DNA of 57,179 nucleotides from Variovorax boronicumulans NBRC 103145 (GTDB lineage Bacteria > Pseudomonadota > Gammaproteobacteria > Burkholderiales > Burkholderiaceae_C). The position numbers and the translations under genes are program-made. Within the stretch, counting starts at the first letter, position 1. Each line of letters begins with the position of its first letter. Shown piece after piece: positions 37,582 to 46,834 of the stretch. The stretch is taken from positions 1 through 57,179 of the forward strand of contig NZ_BCUS01000032.1 of the NCBI RefSeq assembly GCF_001591345.1, read 5' to 3'. Below the pieces are notes generated by a model that ran no database searches, was not told the DNA's origin, and was given only the letters and a program-made list of their open reading frames with translations.

Positions 37582-38502
37582 CTACTTGCCGTCCTTGTCC
37601 GGCCGGGCCTTGGCGCGCGGATGCGCCGCGTCGTAGACCTTGGCCAGGTGCTGGAAATCCAGCCGCGTGTAGACCTGCGTGGTCGCGATGTTGGCATGGC
37701 CCAGCAGCTCCTGCACCGCACGCAGGTCGCTGCTCGACTGCAGCACGTGGCTCGCGAACGAGTGGCGCAGCATGTGCGGATGCACCGGCGCGGCCAGGCC
37801 CGCCTTCAGGCTGCGCTCGCGCAGCAGCTTCCACACCGCCTGCGACGACATGCGCGCACCGCGCGCACTGACGAACAGCGCCGACTCCTGGCGCTCGCCG
37901 CGCACCGCGAGCCAGTCGCGCAGCGCCTCGGCCGCCTTGCTGCCCACGGGCACGCTGCGCCGCTTGCTGCCCTTGCCGAGCACGTGGGCTTCCATGGCAT
38001 CGAGATCGACCCAGCCGAGCGCCGTGGCGCTGGCCTGGGCGTCGAGCCCGGTGAGCTCGCTCACGCGCAGGCCGCAGCCGTAGAGCATTTCAACGATGGC
38101 GCCGTCGCGCGCTTCGGTCCGGGGGTCGGCCTCGGGGTCGTACAGCTCGGCCAGGCGCACCGCGTCGTCCACGCCCAGCGCCTTCGGCAGCGGCCGGCCC
38201 GCCTTGGGCGCATGCACGTCCTGCACCGGGTTGAAGCCGATCAGCCCTTCATGGCCGAGCCAGCGGTAAAAACTGCGCCAGCACGACAGCACCAGCGCAA
38301 TGCCGCGCGGCTCGCGCCCGGCGCTGTGCAGCTGCGCCATCCAGCGGCGGATGTGGGCCGTCTGCACGCGGTCCAGCGGCAGGTTGGCCTCGGCGGCGTG
38401 GTCGGTCAGCGCGCGCAGGTGGAAGGCATACAGCTCGACCGTGCGCGGCGCGAGCCGACGCTCCACGCGCACGTGTTCGAGGTATTTGTCGATCCATTCC
38501 AT
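37582..38502 (-). CDS. xerC: Tyrosine recombinase XerC
   Basis: The protein has 306 residues. The N-terminal SAM-like domain is followed by the catalytic set: R in YGCGLRVSEL, K in VLGKGSKRRSVPVG, HxxR in HMLRHSFASHVL, H in LLGHANIATTQ and the nucleophile Y in VYTRLD. With XerD it resolves chromosome dimers at dif. It belongs to the dapF-DUF484-ydcF-xerC group on the minus strand, like the dapF-yigA-xerC operon of E. coli. The C-terminus is short and basic. Confidence 0.95.
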   Translation of the reverse strand: MEWIDKYLEHVRVERRLAPRTVELYAFHLRALTDHAAEANLPLDRVQTAHIRRWMAQLHSAGREPRGIALVLSCWRSFYRWLGHEGLIGFNPVQDVHAPKAGRPLPKALGVDDAVRLAELYDPEADPRTEARDGAIVEMLYGCGLRVSELTGLDAQASATALGWVDLDAMEAHVLGKGSKRRSVPVGSKAAEALRDWLAVRGERQESALFVSARGARMSSQAVWKLLRERSLKAGLAAPVHPHMLRHSFASHVLQSSSDLRAVQELLGHANIATTQVYTRLDFQHLAKVYDAAHPRAKARPDKDGK

Positions 38503-38542
38503 GGTGTCGTCGTGCTCCGTGCGCCGCGCGGGGCCGCGCTAG

Positions 38543-39187
38543 CTAGAACAGATAACCGAGCGACGCATTGTTCACGATGGCGGCCGGCTCACGCAATGCG
38601 CCCTTGAACAGCATGCCCCAGCGGCGCCAGCACGAGGTGGGCGCGGCGGCGTACTGCACGTCGAAGGCCTGGTCGAAGCCGCTGGCACGCACCAGGCGCT
38701 CGATGCGCCACAGGTGGTAGGGCTCCGACACGATGATCACGCTGCGCACGCCGTTGGCTTCCAGCAGCGTGCGCGACAGCGACAGGTTGGCGCGCGTGGA
38801 CGACGACACCGACTCCAGCACCATCGGCCCCGTGTAGCCCTCGGCCGTGGCGTGGTCGCGCATCACCTCGGCTTCGATGCGGCCGTCTTCCACGTCGACG
38901 CCGCCCGAGAACACCAGCGTCTGCACCCGACCGGCGCGCGCCAGCACGATGCCCTGGTCGACCCGGCCCGTGAGGCAGGGGTTCGGCTTGCCGTCGAGGT
39001 AGGCGCGGTTGCCCAACACCAGCGCCACGTCGGCCGCGCGCGGCATCGGGCCGGCCAGTGCGGCCTCGGCACGCTGCCAGATCACGCCCGCGATGGCGGC
39101 ATACGTCAGCACGCCGGCCAGCAGGACCACGCACAGGCCGGTCAGCCAAGGCCGGCGGCGCCACCCGCTTCGCGCGGAACGGCTCAA
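38543..39187 (-). CDS. YdcF/SanA/ElyC family membrane-anchored protein
   Basis: The protein has 214 residues. An N-terminal anchor (PWLTGLCVVLLAGVLTYAAI) precedes a domain with ADVALVLGNRAYLDGKPN, TLVFSGGVDVEDGRIEAEVM, VLESVSSSTRANLSLS and SVIIVSEPYHLWRIERLV, typical of the DUF218 fold. Relatives affect envelope integrity and vancomycin resistance. The best start is TTG at 39187, overlapping the DUF484 stop as TTGA; the frame upstream is only a shadow. It is inserted between DUF484 and xerC. Confidence 0.82.
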   Translation of the reverse strand: MSRSARSGWRRRPWLTGLCVVLLAGVLTYAAIAGVIWQRAEAALAGPMPRAADVALVLGNRAYLDGKPNPCLTGRVDQGIVLARAGRVQTLVFSGGVDVEDGRIEAEVMRDHATAEGYTGPMVLESVSSSTRANLSLSRTLLEANGVRSVIIVSEPYHLWRIERLVRASGFDQAFDVQYAAAPTSCWRRWGMLFKGALREPAAIVNNASLGYLF

Positions 39188-39879
39188 GGGCGCAGCCGCG
39201 ACAGCGCGCCCGACGACAGCTCGGCGATGCGCTCGAGAAAGTCCGTGCCCATTTCGGCGTTGAAGCGCTGCGCGTCCGGCGAGGCCAGCACCAGCAGGCC
39301 GAAGGCCGGCGACTCGGCGTCGGGGCGCAGCGGAATCAGCGCGATCGACGCGGCACCCTGCGGCTCGGGCAGCCAGTTGGCCGCCTCGAAGCCCGCGTTG
39401 AGCCCGCAATAAGGCGAGGTGAGCGAGGTGGCCAGCGCCTTCACGTCGTCGCTCACCCACTGGGCATAGGCTTCGTTGAGGTACTCGGTGCCGCAGTCCC
39501 ACACCTTGATGGCCGTTTGCGGCACCAGGAACAGCGACTGCAGGTCGACCGCGATGCGGTACGGCAGGCTGCGCGGGTCGCGCGTGGTCAGGAGGCCCTT
39601 GGTCCAGCGCTGCAGGCGGTCGGCGATGACGACGTTTTCGGTGCCGTGGCGCACCATGTCCATCAGGCGGTGCTCCAGCGCCTTGATCTTCTCGCGCAGC
39701 ATCTCGGCCTGGCGCTCCTGCAGGCTCACGGCGCGGTTGCCGTGCGGGCTGGTGAGCTGCACCTGCGCCAGCAGCTGGGCGTGGCGCTCGAAGAAGTCGG
39801 GGGTGTTCGACAGGTAGTTCGCGATGTCGTCTTCGGTGATCGGGTTCATGGCGTTGTTGTCGTGGGTGAATTGGGTCAT
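39184..39879 (-). CDS. DUF484 family protein (GAF-like)
   Basis: The protein has 231 residues. [20 protein letters not shown] and [20 protein letters not shown] are the defining N-terminal motifs, followed by a coiled coil and a GAF-like domain ending [16 protein letters not shown]. The family is encoded between dapF and xerC in proteobacteria and has no settled function. The ATG at 39879 overlaps the dapF TGA by 4 bp; a second ATG at 39849 is also possible. Confidence 0.92.
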   Translation of the reverse strand: MTQFTHDNNAMNPITEDDIANYLSNTPDFFERHAQLLAQVQLTSPHGNRAVSLQERQAEMLREKIKALEHRLMDMVRHGTENVVIADRLQRWTKGLLTTRDPRSLPYRIAVDLQSLFLVPQTAIKVWDCGTEYLNEAYAQWVSDDVKALATSLTSPYCGLNAGFEAANWLPEPQGAASIALIPLRPDAESPAFGLLVLASPDAQRFNAEMGTDFLERIAELSSGALSRLRP

Positions 39880-40760
39880 GGCTGTTCCGAAATGTCGGGC
39901 ACGTCGATCTCGCCCTCGAACACCGTCGTGGCCGGTCCTGTCATGAGCACCGGCCGGCCGTCGCCCTGCCACTCGATCGTGAGAATGCCGCCGTGCGTCT
40001 GCACGTCGACACGGGAATCCAGCAGCCCCAGGCGGATGCCCGCCACCACCGCCGCGCAGGCGCCCGTGCCGCAGGCCAGCGTTTCGCCGGCGCCGCGCTC
40101 GAACACCCGCAGCTTGATGTTCGTGCGGTCGACCACCTGCATGAAGCCGGCGTTCACGCGCTGCGGAAAACGCGGGTGGTGCTCGATCTGCGGGCCCTGC
40201 TCGGCCACGGGCGCGGTGTCGACGTTGTCGACCACCTGCACCGCGTGCGGGTTGCCCATGGACAGCACCGCTACCGAAACGATAGCGCTGCCGGCCCGGG
40301 TGCCCAGCGCCAGGTGCCAGGTCTGCCACGCGCCTTCGTGCTGCGGATCGAGCCCGGCCGTATCGAAGGGCACGCGCGCCGGCTCGAAGACCGGGGCGCC
40401 CATGTCGACCGTCACGCGGCCGTCGTCGCCCATGCGGGGTTCGATCACGCCGGCCAGCGTCTGCACGCGCACGTCTTTCTTCTCGGTCAGGCCGTGCTCG
40501 CTCACGAAGCGCATGAAGCAGCGCGCCCCGTTGCCGCACTGCTCCACCTCGCCGCCGTCGGCGTTGTGGATCACGTACTGGAAGTCGATGCCTGCAGCGG
40601 GCGACGGGCGCACCGTGAGGATCTGGTCGGCGCCGACGCCGAAATGGCGGTCGGCCAGGAAGCGGTACTGCGCGGCCGTGAGGCCCAGCGTGCCGCGCGT
40701 TTCGTCGAGCACGACGAAATCGTTGCCGGCTCCCTGCATCTTGGTAAAGCGGATTCGCAT
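39876..40760 (-). CDS. dapF: Diaminopimelate epimerase
   Basis: The protein has 294 residues. [16 protein letters not shown] opens it, the first catalytic Cys is in [17 protein letters not shown] and the second in [21 protein letters not shown]. It converts LL- to meso-diaminopimelate for lysine and for Mur[12 protein letters not shown] is also conserved. It is the promoter-proximal gene of the dapF-xerC group. An inverted repeat (40796-40824) lies upstream, between it and the esterase gene. Confidence 0.97.
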   Translation of the reverse strand: MRIRFTKMQGAGNDFVVLDETRGTLGLTAAQYRFLADRHFGVGADQILTVRPSPAAGIDFQYVIHNADGGEVEQCGNGARCFMRFVSEHGLTEKKDVRVQTLAGVIEPRMGDDGRVTVDMGAPVFEPARVPFDTAGLDPQHEGAWQTWHLALGTRAGSAIVSVAVLSMGNPHAVQVVDNVDTAPVAEQGPQIEHHPRFPQRVNAGFMQVVDRTNIKLRVFERGAGETLACGTGACAAVVAGIRLGLLDSRVDVQTHGGILTIEWQGDGRPVLMTGPATTVFEGEIDVPDISEQP

Positions 40761-40795
40761 CGCCGGATTATCGCCACCGGCGCCGCCCTTCGCGC

Positions 40796-40824
40796 CGAAA
40801 GGGCCGCAGGGCTCGGCCCTTTCG
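40796..40824. repeat. 11-bp inverted repeat, terminator-like
   Basis: CGAAAGGGCCG (40796-40806) pairs with CGGCCCTTTCG (40814-40824) around 7 nt. There is no T-run after it in either direction. It probably ends the transcript of the esterase gene, whose stop is at 40837. Confidence 0.5.
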
Positions 40825-40836
40825 ACACACCCGGCC

Positions 40837-41658
40837 TCAGCCCTGGATGAACGCCAGCAGGTCGGCGTTGACCTGCGCCGCGTGCGTGGTGCAGGTGGCG
40901 TGCGGCGCGCCGGCGTACAGCTTGAGCTGGCTGCCCTTGATCATTTCGGCCGCCAGCTTGCCGGTGGCCTCGAAGGGCACGACCTGGTCGTCGTCGCCGT
41001 GGATCACGAGCGTGGGCACGTCGATCTTCGCCATGTCGGGGCGGAAGTCGGTCTCGGAGAACGCCGTCACGCAGTCGATGGTGGCCTTGATCGAGGCCTG
41101 CAGCGCGATCTGCAGCGTCTGCTTGAACACGCCCTGCGACACCTTCGCGCCCGGGCGGTTGGTGCCGTAGAACAGCGTGCTGAAGTCGTCGATGAACTGC
41201 GCCCGGTCGGCGGCCAGCCCGGCGCGGATGCCCGCGAACAGCGACGCCTCGGGGCCCACGGGATGGTCGGGCGTCTTCATGAAGAGCGGCGTCACCGCGC
41301 TGATGAGCGCCAGCTTGGCCACGCGCGCGCTGCCCTTGCGGGCGATGTAGCGCGTGACGTCGCCGCCGCCCATCGAGAAGCCCGCCAGGATCACGTTTTT
41401 CAGGTCGAGCGTTTCGATCAGCTCGGCGATGTCGTCGGCGAAGGTGTCGTAGTCGTAGCCGGTCCAGGGCTGGCTGGAGCGGCCGAAGCCGCGGCGGTCG
41501 AACGCGATGACGCGGTAGCCGCGCTCGGCGAAGAACAGCATCTGGGCGTCCCACATGTCGGCGCTCAGCGGCCAACCGTGGCTGAAGACGATGGGCTGGC
41601 CGCTGCCCCAGTCCTTGTAATAGAGCTCGGTGCCGTCGCGAAGGGTCAGTGTGGTCAT
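40837..41658 (-). CDS. Alpha/beta hydrolase (non-haem chloroperoxidase/arylesterase type)
   Basis: The protein has 273 residues. It shows the oxyanion [10 protein letters not shown], the nucleophile elbow GFSMGGGDV, the acid in [12 protein letters not shown] and the histidine in [31 protein letters not shown] is typical of the chloroperoxidase-like esterase group. The physiological substrate is unknown. Family members usually read PHG where this one has PHA. It is alone on the minus strand, followed by a hairpin. Confidence 0.88.
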   Translation of the reverse strand: MTTLTLRDGTELYYKDWGSGQPIVFSHGWPLSADMWDAQMLFFAERGYRVIAFDRRGFGRSSQPWTGYDYDTFADDIAELIETLDLKNVILAGFSMGGGDVTRYIARKGSARVAKLALISAVTPLFMKTPDHPVGPEASLFAGIRAGLAADRAQFIDDFSTLFYGTNRPGAKVSQGVFKQTLQIALQASIKATIDCVTAFSETDFRPDMAKIDVPTLVIHGDDDQVVPFEATGKLAAEMIKGSQLKLYAGAPHATCTTHAAQVNADLLAFIQG

Positions 41659-41718
41659 GGTTTTTCCTTGAGATGGACGAAAGGGTGAAAGGGAAAGGGA
41701 AAGAAGAATCCGCGCCGC

Positions 41719-43302
41719 TCAGAGCGCCAGGAAGTGATGCACCTCGGGCTTACCCGGGCCGATGTGAAAGCGCAGCGCCTCGGCCTGCAGGTCGGCATCG
41801 GCGTGCGACACGCGGTGGTGCTGGCGCAGGTGCTCGGCCCACGATTCCACGAGGAACCACTCCATCACGCGCTCGGCGTCGGCCGTGTGCTCGTGCACGC
41901 CCCAGGCGTAGGCGCCGTCGCGGCGGCGCTCGAGCGACAGGCGCTTCATCGCATCGAGGAACGCCGGCCGGTCTTCCTTGCGGATGCGGTACTCGACCTG
42001 GATCATCACGGGCCCGCGGTCGTGCGCCACCGGCTCGGCCAGCAGCGGCTCGGGCCAGTGGTTCGAGGCCTGCAGGTCGGCCTCGCCGGCGGGCAGCCGC
42101 ACGCGGTGGAACACCAGCCCCATCACCACCAGCCCCACGGCGCCCGCCACCAGCGTGGCCGGCACGCCGATCTGCTGCGCGACCAGGCCCCAGCCCAGGC
42201 TGCCCGCGGCCATGGCGCCGTTGAACACCGTGAGGTACACGGCCAGCCCGCGCCCGCGCACCCAGTTCGGCAGGATCGACTGCGCCACGCCGTTGAGCGT
42301 GGTCAGCGCAATGATCCAGCCCAAGCCGAGCACGCCCAGCATCGGCACCGCCAGCCATTGCGGCGGCGCGAACACCAGGGCGCCCATCACCGCGGCCGTG
42401 AGCAGCGAGGCCAGCAGCAGCATGCCGTCGGCATCGAGCCGGGCACGCAGCCGCGGCATCACCAGCGCGCCGCCGATGGCGCCCGCGCCCACCGCGCCGA
42501 GCAGGATGCCGTAGAAGCTCGCCGTGCCGCCGAGCATCTGGCGCGCCACCAGCGGCAGCAGCGCCCACACCGAGCTGGCGAACAAAAAGAACACCGCCGC
42601 GCGCAGCAGCACCACGTGCAGCTCCTTGCTGGCCCGCGTATAGCGCAGGCCCGCGCGGAAGGCGCCGAAGAAGTTCTCGGACAGCCCGCTGTCCACCGCC
42701 GCCGGGCGCTTCCACCACAACAGCGCCGCGATCACGAACACGTAGCTCAGCACGTCCAGCCCGTAGGTGGCGGCCGCGCCGAAGCTCGCCAGGATCAGCC
42801 CGCCCGCCGCCGGCCCGATGGAGCGCGCGATGTTGATGCCCAGCGAGTTCAGCGCCACCGCGCCCTTGAGCTCGCTGCGCGGCACCAGCTCCGGCACGAT
42901 CGACTGCCAGGTCGGCCCCATGAGCGCCGCGCCGATGCCGCCCACGAAGGTCAGCGCAATCAGGTACTCGACCGTGAGCGTGCCCGCGTGCGACAGCACC
43001 AGCAGCGTGCCGCTCACCGCGGCCAGCAGCACCTGCACAAAGATCAGGAAGCGACGGCGGTCGAGGATGTCCGACAGCACCCCCGCCGGAATCGCCAGCA
43101 AAAAGATCGGCAGCGTCGCCGCCGTCTGGATCAGCGCCACGGCCGTCGGGCTGGCGGACAGGTCGGTCACCAGCCACGAACTGGCCACGTCGCGCATGAA
43201 GCTGCCGATGTTGCCCAGCACCGTGGCGGCCCACAGCACGGCGAAGACCGGCTGGCGCAGCGGCGCGAAGGCGCCGGCGGCTTTGGCTTGGGGCTCAGTC
43301 AT
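41719..43302 (-). CDS. MFS transporter (EntS/DUF894 type) with a C-terminal ABM-like domain
   Basis: The protein has 527 residues. The first 420 are a 12-helix major facilitator of the MFS_3/EntS group (LRQPVFAVLWAATVLGNIGS; SWLVTDLSASPTAVALIQ). Residues about 432-527 form a soluble ferredoxin-like domain (VMIQVEYRIRKEDRPAFLDA; MEWFLVESWAEHLRQH) similar to antibiotic-biosynthesis monooxygenases. I recall this architecture in other proteobacterial MFS_3 proteins. It is the last gene of the operon with the amidohydrolase and overlaps the DoxX gene by 8 bp, so it may export or import the operon's substrate. Confidence 0.87.
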   Translation of the reverse strand: MTEPQAKAAGAFAPLRQPVFAVLWAATVLGNIGSFMRDVASSWLVTDLSASPTAVALIQTAATLPIFLLAIPAGVLSDILDRRRFLIFVQVLLAAVSGTLLVLSHAGTLTVEYLIALTFVGGIGAALMGPTWQSIVPELVPRSELKGAVALNSLGINIARSIGPAAGGLILASFGAAATYGLDVLSYVFVIAALLWWKRPAAVDSGLSENFFGAFRAGLRYTRASKELHVVLLRAAVFFLFASSVWALLPLVARQMLGGTASFYGILLGAVGAGAIGGALVMPRLRARLDADGMLLLASLLTAAVMGALVFAPPQWLAVPMLGVLGLGWIIALTTLNGVAQSILPNWVRGRGLAVYLTVFNGAMAAGSLGWGLVAQQIGVPATLVAGAVGLVVMGLVFHRVRLPAGEADLQASNHWPEPLLAEPVAHDRGPVMIQVEYRIRKEDRPAFLDAMKRLSLERRRDGAYAWGVHEHTADAERVMEWFLVESWAEHLRQHHRVSHADADLQAEALRFHIGPGKPEVHHFLAL

Positions 43303-43702
43303 CGTGGCGCTCCTTGAGGTCGAGCCAGGCGACGAGCAGGAAGCCGCCGACCAGGCCCAGGTGTTCGAAGAAGGCGTTGGCCGCCATGAAGCGCTCCTGC
43401 CCCAGCGGCATCTCCCAGAAACGCAGCGCGACGAAGGTCGCCATGAGCGTGAAGCCGCCCAGCGCGAGCGCGCCGAGCCAGCGCCAGAAGCCGGTGAGGA
43501 TGAGCGCCGCCGCGCCCAGCTCCAGCACGATCACCGCCACGGCCAGCGGGCCGGCCGGCGCCAGGCCGAAGTGGTTCATCTCGGCGATGGCGGCGTTGAA
43601 GTCCAGCACCTTGTTCAGGCCGCCCTGCAGGTAGGCCGCGCACAGCAGCAGCAAGGCGATCCAGCGCACGGCGGGCGAAAGGGTCCAGTGCATGGCCTTC
43701 AT
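43295..43702 (-). CDS. DoxX family membrane protein
   Basis: The protein has 135 residues with four membrane helices. LLCAAYLQGGLNKVLDFNAA and the loop before LELGAAALILTGFWRWLGAL are DoxX-like, followed by GQERFMAANAFFEHLGLVGG. DoxX proteins are small quinone-linked or respiratory-chain-associated proteins of varied role. The ATG at 43702 shares one base with the amidohydrolase stop (TGATG), indicating coupling. Confidence 0.87.
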   Translation of the reverse strand: MKAMHWTLSPAVRWIALLLLCAAYLQGGLNKVLDFNAAIAEMNHFGLAPAGPLAVAVIVLELGAAALILTGFWRWLGALALGGFTLMATFVALRFWEMPLGQERFMAANAFFEHLGLVGGFLLVAWLDLKERHDD

Positions 43703-45678
43703 CACACCGCCCAGCAGGCGCAACCCAGCGCGCCCCAGAAGCTCTTCAGGTCGGCAATGGGCAGCTTGCTGCTCCAGGCCGTCGCGTGGCTGTGGCCGTG
43801 CACGTTGCAGTCGTTGGCGCAGGCGCACGACATCGCGGCGTTGCGCATCACCTTCTGCAGCGGCGCGCCCTCTGCCGTGTCGGCCCAGCCGGCATAGCCG
43901 CCGAAGGTACGCGCGGGCGACCAGTCGGGCATGGCGGGCGGCAGGCCGCCTTCGTCGTGCGCGGCGAACGGGCCGGCGCCGTAGACCACCTTGCCGCCCA
44001 CCATCGTGAGCAGCGCCGTGGTGTCGGCAATCTCCGATTCGGCGCAGGCGAAGAAGTCGCGGTCGGGCACCACCAGGTCGGCCAGCTGGCCTTCCTGGAT
44101 GCGGCCCTTCTTGCCCTCTTCGTTCGAGAACCAGGTGACGTTCTCGGTCCACATGCGCAGCGCGGCCTCGCGGTCCAGGCAGTTGCGCTGCGGGTACAGC
44201 TGCATGCCGCCCACCGTCTTGCCCGTGACCAGCCACGACAGCGACACCCACGGGTTGTACGAGGCCACGCGCGTCGCGTCGGTGCCGGCCGACACCTTCA
44301 GGCCGCGCTCCAGCATCTTCTTGACCGGCGGCGTGGCCTCGGCCGCGCCGGGGCCGTAGCGCTCCACGAAATACTCGCCCTGGTAGGCCATGCGGTGCTG
44401 CACCGCCACGCCGCCGCCGAGCGCGGCAATGCGGTCCATCGACTTCTCGGAAATCGTCTCGGCATGGTCGAAAAACCAGTTCAGGCCGGCCAGCGGCGTG
44501 TCCTTGTTGACCTTCTCGAACACGTCGAGCGAACGGCTGATGGTTTCGTCGTAGGTCGCGTGCATGCGCCAGGGCCAGCGGTTCTGCGCCAGGATGCGCA
44601 CCACGCCTTCGAGGTCGCCTTCCATCTCGGGCGCCATGTCGGGGCGCGGCTGGCGGAAGTCTTCGAAGTCGGCCGCCGAGAACACCAGCATCTCGCCCGC
44701 GCCGTTGTGGCGGAAGTAATCGTCGCCCTGCTTGTACCTGGAGTTCGCGGTCCAGTTCAGGAAGTCGTCCTTCTCGGCCTTGGGCTTCTGCGTGAAGAGG
44801 TTGTAGGCCAGGCGGATCGTGAGCTGCCCGTCGTCGTGCAGCTTCTGGATCACTTCGTAGTCGTCGGGGTAGTTCTGGTTGCCGCCGCCCGCGTCGATGG
44901 CGCCGGTCACGCCCAGGCGGTTGAGCTCGCGCATGAAGTGGCGCGTGGAATTGAGCTGGTAGTCGAAGGGCAGCTTCGGCCCCTTGGCCAGCGTGGCGTA
45001 GAGGATGGCCGCGTTCGGCTTGGCCAGCAGCAGGCCCGTGGGGTTGCCGGCGCTGTCGCGCACGATCTCGCCGCCGGGCGGCGCGGGCGTGTCCTTGGTG
45101 TAGCCCACGGCGCGCAGCGCGGCGCCGTTGAGCAGCGCGCGGTCGTACAGATGCAGGATGAACACCGGCGTGTCGGGCGCCACCGCGTTCAGCTCGGCCA
45201 GGGTCGGCAGGCGCTTCTCGACGAACTGGTGCTCGGTGAAGCCGCCCACCACGCGCACCCACTGCGGCGCGGGCGTGATCGCCACCTGGCGCTTGAGCAT
45301 GCCCATGGCATCGGCCAGGCTCTTCACGCCGTCCCAGCGCAGCTCCATGTTGTAGTTCAGCCCGCCGCGAATGATGTGCAGGTGGTTGTCGATGAGGCCC
45401 GGCAGCACGCGCTGGCCTTGCAGGTCGATCACGCGGGTCTGGCTGCCGGCCAGCGGCAGCACGTCTTCGGCGCGGCCCACGCGGGTGAAGCGGCCGTCCT
45501 TGATGGCCACCGCGTCGGCCGTGGGGTTGGCACGGTCCAGCGTGGTGAAGCGGCCGTTGCGCAGGATGAGGTCGGGGGTCTGGGTGGTGGCCATGGTGGA
45601 TGCGGGTGCGAGGGAGGTGGCTGCAAAGGCGCCGAGGGCGCCCAGGAAGTGGCGGCGTTGCGGGTCGGGGGCGTTCAT
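43702..45678 (-). CDS. Exported YtcJ-like amidohydrolase (amidohydrolase_3 family)
   Basis: The protein has 658 residues. A twin-arginine-type signal (QRRHFLGALGAFAATSLA) suggests Tat export. The metal-dependent hydrolase pattern is clear: LPGLIDNHLHIIRGG for the HxH metal site, RMHATYDETISR, WFFDHAETIS and VSAGTDATRVASYNPW near the end of the barrel. EGQLADLVVPDRDFF is the closing beta-sandwich. The C-terminus is unusual, with a Cys/His-rich tail (SCACANDCNVHGHSH, then GCACWAV). The substrate is unknown; related enzymes cleave amides or carbamates. It overlaps xapX by 4 bp. Confidence 0.87.
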   Translation of the reverse strand: MNAPDPQRRHFLGALGAFAATSLAPASTMATTQTPDLILRNGRFTTLDRANPTADAVAIKDGRFTRVGRAEDVLPLAGSQTRVIDLQGQRVLPGLIDNHLHIIRGGLNYNMELRWDGVKSLADAMGMLKRQVAITPAPQWVRVVGGFTEHQFVEKRLPTLAELNAVAPDTPVFILHLYDRALLNGAALRAVGYTKDTPAPPGGEIVRDSAGNPTGLLLAKPNAAILYATLAKGPKLPFDYQLNSTRHFMRELNRLGVTGAIDAGGGNQNYPDDYEVIQKLHDDGQLTIRLAYNLFTQKPKAEKDDFLNWTANSRYKQGDDYFRHNGAGEMLVFSAADFEDFRQPRPDMAPEMEGDLEGVVRILAQNRWPWRMHATYDETISRSLDVFEKVNKDTPLAGLNWFFDHAETISEKSMDRIAALGGGVAVQHRMAYQGEYFVERYGPGAAEATPPVKKMLERGLKVSAGTDATRVASYNPWVSLSWLVTGKTVGGMQLYPQRNCLDREAALRMWTENVTWFSNEEGKKGRIQEGQLADLVVPDRDFFACAESEIADTTALLTMVGGKVVYGAGPFAAHDEGGLPPAMPDWSPARTFGGYAGWADTAEGAPLQKVMRNAAMSCACANDCNVHGHSHATAWSSKLPIADLKSFWGALGCACWAV

Positions 45679-45971
45679 GCGTCGCTCCGCTCGGACGGGC
45701 GGCTGCCGGTGGCGGCAGACTTCACCGCCCCGGGCTGCGCGCAGGTCGGCAGCTCGCCGAACACGTGCGGCTTGACCTGGTCATGCAGCCACGAGGTGGC
45801 GGCCGGCCGGTCGAACACCTGCCGCACCAGCGGCGGGATCTGCTCGCCGAGCAGGATGCCCAAGAGGCCCACCAGGGCGATCACCGGCGGCGCCGGCGAG
45901 CGCACCTGGAAGAGCGCGTAGATCACGCCGACCAGCAGGCCGAGCGCGAGGGAAACGACATAGGTCTTCAT
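45675..45971 (-). CDS. XapX domain membrane protein
   Basis: The protein has 98 residues: two membrane helices separated by the conserved VRSPAPPVIALVGLLGILLG, then a hydrophilic tail (FDRPAATSWLHDQVKPHVFG). The N-terminal 50 residues match the XapX domain, usually found next to hydrolases and transporters. The ATG at 45971 is 29 bp after the YcaC-like gene. The function is not known. Confidence 0.85.
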   Translation of the reverse strand: MKTYVVSLALGLLVGVIYALFQVRSPAPPVIALVGLLGILLGEQIPPLVRQVFDRPAATSWLHDQVKPHVFGELPTCAQPGAVKSAATGSRPSERSDA

Positions 45972-46000
45972 GGTCGGTCGGCCTTGCGGGTGCTCTGCGC

Positions 46001-46654
46001 TCAACCCTCGTGGGCGCCGAACATCGTCTTGGCGTACGTCACGCCCAGACCGTAGGCGCCGCCCACCTTCTTCGCAATACCGGTCGTCAACTCGTAGGTG
46101 TCGCCACGCGCCCAGTCGCGCTGCAGCTCGAGCAGGTACTGCAGCGAGGTCATCGGCTGCGCGCCGGCCTGCACCATGCGCTCCATGGCGCGGTTGTGCG
46201 CCTCGGTGGACACGTCGCCGCAGGCGTCGGCAATCACGTACACCTCGAAGCCCTGGTCCAGCGCCGACAGCGCCGGGCCCACGATGCACACGCTGGTCCA
46301 CAGGCCGGCCAGCACGATGCGCGGCTTGCCGATGGCGTTCACGCGCTCGATCACGGCGGCGTCTTCCCAGGTGTTCATCGAGGTGCGGTCCAGCATCTTC
46401 TGGCCGGGGAAGGCGTCGGTGATCTCGCTGAACATCGGGCCCGAAAAGCTCTTCTCGGCCACCGTCGTGAGGATGGTCGACACCTTGAAGCCAGCCGCCG
46501 CCTGCGCCACCAGCGCGGCGTTGTTGCGCAGGTTCACGGCGTCGATCGAATGCGTGGCAAAGGCCATCTGCGACTGGAAGTCGATCATCACCAGCGTGTG
46601 GTCGGTGGGGGTGAGCAGCTTGGCGCCGGCGGTGGGGGTGGCTTGGACGGTCAT
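46001..46654 (-). CDS. Isochorismatase-like cysteine hydrolase (YcaC type)
   Basis: The protein has 217 residues. The aspartate is in LVMIDFQSQMAFAT, the lysine in TTVAEKSFSGPM, and the cysteine in LAGLWTSVCIVGPALSALDQ, the YcaC-like catalytic triad. The family hydrolyses amides or related bonds. It is first in an operon with XapX, amidohydrolase, DoxX and MFS genes and is divergent from a LysR gene, which suggests an inducible catabolic or detoxification route. Confidence 0.9.
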   Translation of the reverse strand: MTVQATPTAGAKLLTPTDHTLVMIDFQSQMAFATHSIDAVNLRNNAALVAQAAAGFKVSTILTTVAEKSFSGPMFSEITDAFPGQKMLDRTSMNTWEDAAVIERVNAIGKPRIVLAGLWTSVCIVGPALSALDQGFEVYVIADACGDVSTEAHNRAMERMVQAGAQPMTSLQYLLELQRDWARGDTYELTTGIAKKVGGAYGLGVTYAKTMFGAHEG

Positions 46655-46787
46655 GAAAGGCTCCTTCGGCAAAGTTGGGTGCGTGGATATTCGATTCGGT
46701 TCACAATCGCTTTCGGAGGGAATCTCCTTGGCGTGGGCTGAATCATCCGGTGCACGCAGGCCTCTATCGACGAAACTTTTCACCATC

Positions 46788-46810
46788 AATGATCGAAGTT
46801 TTCGATCATT
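46788..46810. promoter_or_regulatory. Perfect 9-bp palindrome, likely LysR operator
   Basis: AATGATCGA (46788-46796) and TCGATCATT (46802-46810) flank a 5-bp centre. The site ends 24 bp before the LysR GTG and lies in the divergent control region. It contains the T-N11-A core expected of LysR regulators. Confidence 0.7.
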
Positions 46811-46834
46811 CCTTTTTGCTGCGAGGAACGCCCC

